Shown: one piece after another, positions 58,022-64,000 of the stretch
Layout of the letters: each line of letters starts with the position of its first letter
Position numbering within the stretch: position 1 is the first letter of the stretch
Assembly: GCA_002813895.1 (NCBI GenBank)
Contig: CP024912.1
Coordinates: 1,922,001-1,986,000, forward strand
DNA: 64,000 nucleotides
Direction of reading: 5' to 3'
Source: Cyanobacterium sp. HL-69
GTDB taxonomy: Bacteria > Cyanobacteriota > Cyanobacteriia > Cyanobacteriales > Cyanobacteriaceae
Notes under the pieces: model-generated
Told to the model about the DNA's origin: nothing
The model's database searches: none
What the model saw: only the letters and a program-made list of their open reading frames with translations
Program-made: the position numbers and the translations under genes

Positions 58022-58453
58022 TTAAAATAGATCAGATAAATCATTCATTTTCAATTCCGAGAAGGTAGAAGTCGGGTTGTTTTGTCTTTTCTCTATAATT
58101 GGCTTTTGGGCAATACTTGTCTTAGTCTCTTGTATTTGCTCTCCTGCCCAAGGGAATCTTTGGAAAAAATCTCCTACTTTCATTTGTAAAGAAAGGTTGG
58201 TAATAGTCGATAAATCATCATTGTTAGTGTTGAGGTGGGAAGTATAGGCAACCATTTTTTTGATGCCCTTCCAGTTATGGTGAGTGAAAAATTCTTCTAC
58301 TCTTAAATTAAGGTTTGGAATAAAGTCATCTGCATTAATTAATTCTTGAGTGGTGATTACAGATGAGGGTTGATTTCTCTTAATACCACGCCAATTGGCG
58401 TTGGAGAAGAATTGCTCAACACTGATGTCAGAAAATGTTGGTGTTAAGCTCAT
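58022..58453 (-). CDS. Triple-motif protein with FF...W repeats (Slr0145-like)
   Basis: A 143-residue protein carrying three copies of a short motif: ISVEQFFSNANWRGIKRNQ, LRVEEFFTHHNWKGIKKMV and MKVGDFFQRFPWAGEQIQE. Spacers are polar and probably flexible. The motif (V-x-x-F-F-x4-W-x-G) probably serves as a binding peptide for the same partner. The family is not named to my knowledge. It lies 58 bases after the first V4R gene and 14 before the next. Confidence 0.7.
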   Translation of the reverse strand: MSLTPTFSDISVEQFFSNANWRGIKRNQPSSVITTQELINADDFIPNLNLRVEEFFTHHNWKGIKKMVAYTSHLNTNNDDLSTITNLSLQMKVGDFFQRFPWAGEQIQETKTSIAQKPIIEKRQNNPTSTFSELKMNDLSDLF

Positions 58454-58511
58454 GTAATTTTCCTGTTAGTTTGAGTGATTGGATATGTGAAGGGTTTATT
58501 TCAAAGGTTAA

Positions 58512-59228
58512 TTACTTAAGATATTCGCCATTAACTAATTTTTTCTGAATATCTTTTGCCCCAGCCCCTTCGTTGTGCCAGAAAGTAGCTGCATCAATGC
58601 GATCTTGTTTTCCTAGCAAAAACTTACAATAGGTTTCACCCATGGAATAACATTGAATTTCGATGCAGTTTAATTGTTTATTAATAAAACGGCTAAAAAA
58701 TCCAGCCATCAATCCAGCGTAGATGTGACATACGGGTTTACCCACGTCTCCGAGAGTACGGGCTACCGCAGAATCAAAGATATTAACGAACATAAAACCA
58801 TTTTTTTGCTCACTTAAATCCACATCCCAGTTTCCCCAACCTTGGGTAGTAAAAGGCCACCACCAAGCTTCCAAAACATAAAGTAAGTTCATATCATGAA
58901 CATCTTTGGGATATTCATATTCTTTTTGAAACCAATTGCAGAAAAAGTCAGCATCACGGACACCCCAAGCCTTACCAATGTTGTACATTACAACGCTAGA
59001 TGCGGGTCCTACTTCTTCTTCTAAACCTTCTATTAAACCAACGATAAAATCTTCGGTTACTAAAACATTACGAGATTCGTTCCAATCGGTAATATCTCCG
59101 TTAACGGTATCAAAGTGGAAAAAGTCTTCGATGGTATAGTGATCGTGTTTTTTAGGGTATTGATTTTTCCAGAGATTTTTGGAAATTTTTTCAACGATGC
59201 GATTAGGTTTTGTAGGGGTAAAAGTCAT
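58512..59228 (-). CDS. V4R-domain protein (Slr0144-like), first gene of the operon
   Basis: A 238-residue V4R protein. Typical segments are VGLIEGLEEEVGPASSVVMYNIGKAWGVRDADFF near residue 64 and NCIEIQCYSMGETYCKFLLG near residue 195, with three Cys of the domain. A high aromatic content (WWWPFTTQGWGNWDVDL) stands in the middle. It starts the minus-strand series. In Synechocystis the equivalent operon slr0144-slr0152 is linked to photosystem II assembly under high light. Confidence 0.78.
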   Translation of the reverse strand: MTFTPTKPNRIVEKISKNLWKNQYPKKHDHYTIEDFFHFDTVNGDITDWNESRNVLVTEDFIVGLIEGLEEEVGPASSVVMYNIGKAWGVRDADFFCNWFQKEYEYPKDVHDMNLLYVLEAWWWPFTTQGWGNWDVDLSEQKNGFMFVNIFDSAVARTLGDVGKPVCHIYAGLMAGFFSRFINKQLNCIEIQCYSMGETYCKFLLGKQDRIDAATFWHNEGAGAKDIQKKLVNGEYLK

Positions 59229-59409
59229 AGATATTATTGTCCTTTATTAACTCTAAATGTTTGTTTTGTACAATTTTAAAACTATCTCAAAACCAACCTA
59301 AATACAGTGTAACTATGTTTTTTTATTGGTAGGTGGTTTTTACACATTTCTATACAATAATTAGATTTTTGTGATGTTTGTTTAAGAAAGATAAAGTTGT
59401 TAACTATAA

Positions 59410-60237
59410 TTATTTTTTTAGTAAGGATTGAATAGTTAAACTTTTTTCTTCAATTATGTTGGGTAAATCCTGAACAATAAGGGAACATTTTCCCACAAAA
59501 GAGCTATTCCATTTTTCTAACCATTTAAGTTGTATGGTAGTTGCTTGATGGTTAAGGGAGCCAGTAAAAGTTACTTTACAATTTTTATCCATGGAGAATT
59601 GTTCTAGCCACTCTACATCTGGTCTTGATTGTTCAAAGTTTTTGGAGGTAATCATTCCCCCAAGGTAACGACTGGTAATTTTTGCTATTTCTTCAAAGTT
59701 GATGACTACGTCGGCAATGGTAATTTTGTGAGCCACAGTTCCCTCAAAGGAAGATATCACAGTCATTTTTAAACTTTCAGGGTCAAAGCCTTTATCAAAT
59801 CTAGTGGAATTATCATATACTGCTCCCCTAAAGTCGGCTCCTCCGATGTGAGTCCCATTGAGGAATGCACCGCACAAGTCAGCTTTGACAAAGTTTGCTT
59901 TGGTTACAAAGCTACCTGTCAGATAGGCTTCTTTTATGTTTGCTTTGCTCAAATCTGCTTTAATTAGATAGGCTTTGATAAAGTATGCTCCTTGTAAGTT
60001 AGCTCCTTTTAATTTTGTACCTGTTAAGTTGGCTTCGTTAAAGTAACAGTCTCGTAAGTCGGCTCTACTTAAATCTGCTCCTCTTAGGTCTGCATAGCTA
60101 AAGTCAGAGCCTCTAAAATTAGCTCCTTTTAAATCTGCATTTCTTAGGTCAATTCTTCTTAGTTGTAGTTTGGGGAAATCTCTTTCTCCCCAGTTATATT
60201 TGGCTTGTATATCTGCATTTACTGTCATTGCCACCAT
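59410..60237 (-). CDS. Pentapeptide-repeat protein
   Basis: A 275-residue protein. Residues 25-125 are A(D/N)LXX repeats (RIDLRNADLKGANFRGSDFS, YADLRGADLSRADLRDCYFN, ADFRGAVYD), a right-handed quadrilateral beta-helix. The last 110 residues form a separate domain (HKITIADVVINFEEIAKIT; CKVTFTGSLNHQATTIQLK). An AGGAGTC ribosome site lies before the ATG. It precedes the PAP-like operon by 181 bases and may share its control. The function is unknown. Confidence 0.85.
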   Translation of the reverse strand: MVAMTVNADIQAKYNWGERDFPKLQLRRIDLRNADLKGANFRGSDFSYADLRGADLSRADLRDCYFNEANLTGTKLKGANLQGAYFIKAYLIKADLSKANIKEAYLTGSFVTKANFVKADLCGAFLNGTHIGGADFRGAVYDNSTRFDKGFDPESLKMTVISSFEGTVAHKITIADVVINFEEIAKITSRYLGGMITSKNFEQSRPDVEWLEQFSMDKNCKVTFTGSLNHQATTIQLKWLEKWNSSFVGKCSLIVQDLPNIIEEKSLTIQSLLKK

Positions 60238-60990
60238 CTACTTGACTCCTAGTTTGAGGAACATTTTTCTTTTGCTTTTGACTTGTATTACTTTCTATTT
60301 ATGACTGAAATTATATTTTTTATTTGTATTAATAATTACTTTTATAACATTTTTATTTATAGAAGGCTATGAATATAATTTGTTTTTTACATTTATTAAT
60401 TTAACTAAATAATTATTTGAATTTGCTTTGTAATAGTTCAGTATTCTTACTGATCCCATGGGAGTAGTTCTGTTTATTATATATTTTTGGTGTAAAGATA
60501 ACTGTTTATATTTAAAAATTATGTAAAAGAAAAGTTTGGGAGAGCATTAAAGTTCTTTGGGAGGATGAAGGGAGATATATTATAGTAATAAATATCAAGT
60601 TATTTTTAAGTGAAAAAGATTATTCATTAAAAATACTTATTATTTGTTGCCAATATAAATATATTTAATGGTACATATTTTATTTTTTTACCTTGATAGA
60701 AGTAAGTTTGACGGCATGTCTTTATTCGTTTTAGATTATTTTGGGGAGATAAATATTAAAAATTTTAATGTTTTTTTGTAGGGAGATGGATAGAAAAAGA
60801 GAGTAATATATTTTCTCAGTTAAGATAAGTTTTTGTGGTTTTTAGTCTATTTTCCCTAGATATTAAGGATATTGTATTTTTTGATACAGAAACAATGATG
60901 GTAAACATATGAATATCTATTAGTCATTGAATTAAATCATAAAGTCTTCTTCTTAAGTAGGCAAAAAATTAGATAAACTTTCATTAAACT
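60238..60990. other. Large AT-rich divergent regulatory region before amt
   Basis: No gene is visible in 753 bases. It is nearly 80% A+T by eye. An NtcA site lies at 60874-60887. Other inverted repeats are weak. Some of this length may hold the promoter of the pentapeptide gene on the opposite strand. Confidence 0.6.
60874..60887 (+). promoter_or_regulatory. NtcA binding site of the ammonium transporter gene
   Basis: GTA-N8-TAC (GTATTTTTTGATAC) is a perfect match to the NtcA consensus. A TATGAAT lies about 20 bases downstream as a possible -10, close to the spacing of NtcA-activated promoters. The site lies 104 bases before the amt ATG. Confidence 0.8.
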
Positions 60991-62466
60991 ATGGTGATAA
61001 TGTCAAAGAGAGCAAAGAAAAAAATGTCTGGGTCATACGATCAAGATAGTTTTATACTAAATTCTATCGGATGGTTACGTAGTAAGTTGCCTTCTTATTG
61101 GTTTGCTTGTATTCCCTTAAGTGCGTTAATTGTGGTTGTGTGGAATACTGCAAGTCAAGCTCAAGGTTTGGATGGTCCTGAAACTTTAGAAGAAGTTAAG
61201 GTCATTTTAGATACTATTTTCTTACTTGTTTGTTCCATTTTGGTTATTTTCATGAATGCCGGTTTCGGAATGTTAGAAACTGGTTTTTGTCGTCAGAAAA
61301 ACGCTGTTAACATTCTTGCCAAAAACTTAATTGTCTTTGCGGTTGCTACTATCGTTTATTGGGCGATTGGTTACGGCTTTATGTATGGAGATGGTAATGG
61401 TTTCATTGGTACTCAAGGTTTCTTCTTTAATGGGGATGGAACGCCTTATGGGGATGATAATTATCCTGCGGCAGTTCCTGCGGCTATTAACTTTTTGTTC
61501 CAAGTAGCTTTTGCGGCAACTGCTGCGACTATTGTATCTGGTGCGGTAGCTGAAAGAATCAAGTTTGATGCTTTCTTAATCTTCAGTGTTCTGTTGGTGG
61601 GTATTTCTTATCCTATCACTGGTCATTGGACTTGGAATGGTGGTTGGTTAGCGGAAATGGGTTTTTCTGATTTTGCTGGTTCTACCATTGTTCACTCTGT
61701 GGGTGGTTGGGCTGCATTAATGGGGGCGGCTATTCTTGGTCCTCGTCAGGGCAAGTATTCTTCTGATGGTCGGGTGAATGCGATTCCCGGTCATAATATG
61801 AGTATTGCTACTTTGGGCTGTTTGATTCTTTGGATTGGCTGGTTTGGTTTTAATCCCGGCTCTGAGTTGGCTGCTACGGCTAATGTTCCTTATATTGCTT
61901 TGACTACCAATTTGGCTGCGGCTGCTGGTGGTATAACTGCCACTGCAACTTCTTGGATTAAGGATGGTAAGCCAGATTTATCCATGATCATCAATGGTAT
62001 TCTTGCTGGTTTGGTGGGTATTACTGCTGGTTGTGCGACAGTAGGTTACTTTAGTGCGGTAATTATCGGTGCGATCGCTGGTATTCTTGTAGTATTCTCT
62101 GTGGCCTTTTTTGACAAGGTTCTAAAAATCGATGACCCTGTGGGCGCTACTTCTGTTCACTTAGCTTGTGGTATTTGGGGAACATTGGCTGTGGGTATCT
62201 TTGGTACTGGGGAAGAAAGCATTGTTACTCAACTCATTGGTATTCTTACTATCGGTGGTTTTACCGTTGTAGCTAGTGCTATTTTCTGGTATGCCCTAAA
62301 AGCTACTGTGGGTATCAGAGTTCATGAAGAGGACGAAATTAAAGGTCTTGATATTAGTGAACATGGTATGGAGGCTTACAGTGGATTTGTGAAGGAAGCG
62401 GATATTCTTTCTGGTGGTTTCACAAGTTCTATGACTAGCGAGGTTTCTTCTAGCACTGAAGGTTAA
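60991..62466 (+). CDS. amt: Ammonium transporter
   Basis: Amt/MEP/Rh-family channel, about 11 membrane segments after a hydrophilic N-terminus and a signal-like hydrophobic stretch. Typical parts are [26 protein letters not shown] near residue 87, the [16 protein letters not shown] and [28 protein letters not shown] segments with the pore Trp/His, and the second pore His in [15 protein letters not shown]. The 491-residue length is typical of cyanobacterial Amt1. An alternative ATG is nine bases downstream. Confidence 0.97.
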   Translation: MVIMSKRAKKKMSGSYDQDSFILNSIGWLRSKLPSYWFACIPLSALIVVVWNTASQAQGLDGPETLEEVKVILDTIFLLVCSILVIFMNAGFGMLETGFCRQKNAVNILAKNLIVFAVATIVYWAIGYGFMYGDGNGFIGTQGFFFNGDGTPYGDDNYPAAVPAAINFLFQVAFAATAATIVSGAVAERIKFDAFLIFSVLLVGISYPITGHWTWNGGWLAEMGFSDFAGSTIVHSVGGWAALMGAAILGPRQGKYSSDGRVNAIPGHNMSIATLGCLILWIGWFGFNPGSELAATANVPYIALTTNLAAAAGGITATATSWIKDGKPDLSMIINGILAGLVGITAGCATVGYFSAVIIGAIAGILVVFSVAFFDKVLKIDDPVGATSVHLACGIWGTLAVGIFGTGEESIVTQLIGILTIGGFTVVASAIFWYALKATVGIRVHEEDEIKGLDISEHGMEAYSGFVKEADILSGGFTSSMTSEVSSSTEG

Positions 62467-62585
62467 TCTTGTTCTAGTATCTTACTCCTATTTGTAATTT
62501 GTTTCCTCTTCTGAGTTTTCGGGGGGGGAAATTTTTTTTGCGGTGGTTTGGATAAACTAATTAATAAGTTTATGTTGCATTTTTT

Positions 62586-63251
62586 ATGACTAAAAAAGCT
62601 ATTGTTTTATTATCAGGAGGTTTAGATTCTGCCACAAGCGGTGCGATCGCCCTTAAGGAAGGTTATGAAGTAATTGCCCTATCATTTCGTTATGGACAAA
62701 AACACTTCAAGGAATTAGAAGCCTCTGGCAATGTGGCTAAATCCTTGGGTATCAAAGAACATCACATCATCGATGTTAACCTTTCTATGTGGGGGGGATC
62801 ATCTCTGACGGACGCTACCATGAATATCCCTGAAGATGGGATAAAAGCGGACGAAATTCCCTCTACCTATGTCCCAGGGCGTAATACGGTGTTTATCTCC
62901 ATTGCCCTTTCCCTAGCCGAAGCCAAGGGGGCTCAAGCTATTTATTTGGGAATTAATGCGGTGGACTATTCTGGTTATCCCGACTGTCGCCCCGAATATT
63001 TAGACGCTTTCCAAAATCTTGCCAATTTGTCCTCTAAGGTCGGAATAGAAGGAAAAGCACCTCAATTAATAGCTCCCCTTGTAATGTTGTCGAAAGTAGA
63101 AATAGTACAAAGGGCGATCGCCCTTAACGTGCCCATCGAAAAAACTTGGTCATGTTATCAAGGAGGAGAGAAACCTTGCGGAGTATGTGATTCTTGCCGT
63201 ATTAGAAACAAAGCTCTGATAGATGCAGGTTATCCCGAATTGGTGGGGTAA
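62586..63251 (+). CDS. queC: 7-cyano-7-deazaguanine synthase
   Basis: ATP-dependent enzyme of queuosine/preQ0 synthesis. The PP-loop is [16 protein letters not shown] at residue 7, and the zinc cluster is [18 protein letters not shown] near the C-terminus. [17 protein letters not shown] and [20 protein letters not shown] are conserved. Length normal. The peroxiredoxin gene follows after 77 bases. Confidence 0.96.
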   Translation: MTKKAIVLLSGGLDSATSGAIALKEGYEVIALSFRYGQKHFKELEASGNVAKSLGIKEHHIIDVNLSMWGGSSLTDATMNIPEDGIKADEIPSTYVPGRNTVFISIALSLAEAKGAQAIYLGINAVDYSGYPDCRPEYLDAFQNLANLSSKVGIEGKAPQLIAPLVMLSKVEIVQRAIALNVPIEKTWSCYQGGEKPCGVCDSCRIRNKALIDAGYPELVG

Positions 63252-63328
63252 ACCAGAAAAGAATTATTAAGTAATGTAAAGTTATAATAAACATGTAGCA
63301 AATTAATCAAAAGATAGGAATAATAATT

Positions 63329-63763
63329 ATGGCTCTTAGCGTAGGCACAAAAGCCCCTGACTTTACCACCAAAGATGATCAAGGAAATACTGTCTCCCTA
63401 AAGGATTTTGCGGGTAAAATAGTAGTAATGTACTTCTATCCCAAAGATGATACCCCCGGTTGTACCAAACAAGCCCAAAGTTTCCGTGACAACTACGAAG
63501 AATATCAAAACAAAGACATGGTAGTTTTGGGTGTGAGTGTGGATGACGAAGCCTCTCACAAAGCCTTTAAAGAAAAGTATGGTTTACCTTTCCAGCTTTT
63601 GGTTGACAGTGATAAAGCTATTACCAAAGCCTATGACGTGGATGGCGGTGGTTATGCCAAACGTGTTACCTACATTATCAACGGTGAAGGTGTTATCACC
63701 CATGTAGATAGCAGTGTACAAACTAGCACCCATGCCCAAGATGTTTTAAAAACCATTGGTTAA
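63329..63763 (+). CDS. Peroxiredoxin, BCP/PrxQ type
   Basis: A 144-residue thiol peroxidase. The peroxidatic Cys is in DDTPGCTKQAQSFRDNY near residue 44. The common resolving Cys five residues later is Gln or Ala here, so it may be a one-Cys form. VLGVSVDDEASHKAFKEKYGLPF and KRVTYIINGEGVITHV are typical. It probably detoxifies peroxides from photosynthesis. Confidence 0.93.
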   Translation: MALSVGTKAPDFTTKDDQGNTVSLKDFAGKIVVMYFYPKDDTPGCTKQAQSFRDNYEEYQNKDMVVLGVSVDDEASHKAFKEKYGLPFQLLVDSDKAITKAYDVDGGGYAKRVTYIINGEGVITHVDSSVQTSTHAQDVLKTIG

Positions 63764-63796
63764 TTTCTCTTTTTGATAAAAGTATCGTAACCCTTT

Positions 63797-64000
63797 CTAA
63801 TGGGCAATAATAGGCGGTGGGAGATGGCTCAGATGACTGGTATCAGCTTTTAATTCCCATTGCCATTTATCGTCAATATACCTAAGTTTACTTAGGCTAC
63901 ACAGGGGAATAGTGATGGGTTGATGTTCATGTCCTAATAAAGCCCCAATCATCCCTTGGATGGCGACACTATGCCCCACTATTAAGGGATTATGGTAGTT
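63797..64000 (-). CDS. Histidine phosphatase family protein, C-terminal part (runs off the window)
   Basis: The last 67 residues before the stop contain PLIVGHSVAIQGMIGALLGH, the second His motif of the phosphoglycerate-mutase-like family, and end HLPPPIIAH. The frame continues beyond the window edge; the N-terminal RHG motif is not seen. The substrate cannot be judged. Confidence 0.7.
   Translation of the reverse strand, partial: NYHNPLIVGHSVAIQGMIGALLGHEHQPITIPLCSLSKLRYIDDKWQWELKADTSHLSHLPPPIIAH

Noticed and set aside
62519-62550. G-run and T-run after amt as a terminator
   Set aside because: There is no complementary C-run, so no stem forms.

Overview
The window comes from a low-GC unicellular cyanobacterium. 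Evidence: a photosystem II D1 gene (psbA) very close to Synechocystis PsbA2, the FoF1 beta/epsilon pair, a BciB-type divinyl reductase, MenD for phylloquinone, an NblB-like HEAT protein, a photosystem-II-assembly (PAP-like) gene cluster, and the highly iterated palindrome HIP1 (GCGATCGC) scattered through most genes. The AT-rich codon use, HIP1 density and gene content suggest the Cyanobacterium/Geminocystis group; that genus-level guess is inference.

Layout. 1-9.5 kb: a truncated CHAT-domain exported protein, a shortened ComM, a YgjP-like peptidase, a GH57 branching enzyme, a degenerate hemerythrin, a two-gene bacterioferritin set with complementary heme and ferroxidase subunits, YjbQ, LipA and an LpxB-like protein. 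9.5-18.9 kb: an iron-sulfur aldo/keto reductase, a MIF-type tautomerase, MenD with a UvrD/RecB-like partner, a methyltransferase, a CHAD protein and BciB. 19-31.3 kb: GDP-fucose synthesis (gmd-fcl), RuvB behind a hairpin-rich leader, an alpha/beta hydrolase, a Rieske oxygenase, PyrF, LeuC, Ssb, PsbA, Dxr and a SucD-like protein without its phospho-histidine. 31.3-37.7 kb: three large repetitive surface-type proteins (one beta-helix, two DUF4214 paralogs). 37.8-47.7 kb: pyruvate formate-lyase and a small secreted protein that share a promoter block, a PEP-CTERM protein, GlcD, a CBS protein, an NblB-like protein, a TPR protein and UppP. 47.7-54.8 kb: NurA, an IS5-family insertion placed at the nurA stop codon, a SpoU-type methyltransferase, atpD-atpC, a phosphopantetheinyl transferase and two secreted four-cysteine paralogs. 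55-60.2 kb: a minus-strand operon (two V4R proteins, two phycobiliprotein-like proteins, a ferredoxin, a triple-repeat protein, a TPR protein) with a pentapeptide protein upstream. 60.9-64 kb: an ammonium transporter behind an NtcA site, QueC, a peroxiredoxin and the end of a histidine phosphatase.

Most of the window is core metabolism and photosynthesis. The most unusual material is: (i) the reduced PAP-like operon; (ii) a HIP1-nested 33-bp element inside two genes, read in different frames; (iii) families of degenerate tandem heptamers between genes, one of which has been captured as the PyrF C-terminus; (iv) a matching promoter block in front of pflB and its neighbour; (v) hairpin-rich leaders of ruvB and pflB; (vi) a terminator-like hairpin between atpD and atpC. 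No CRISPR array, prophage, rRNA or tRNA was seen. All family assignments are from reading motifs; no database search was possible.
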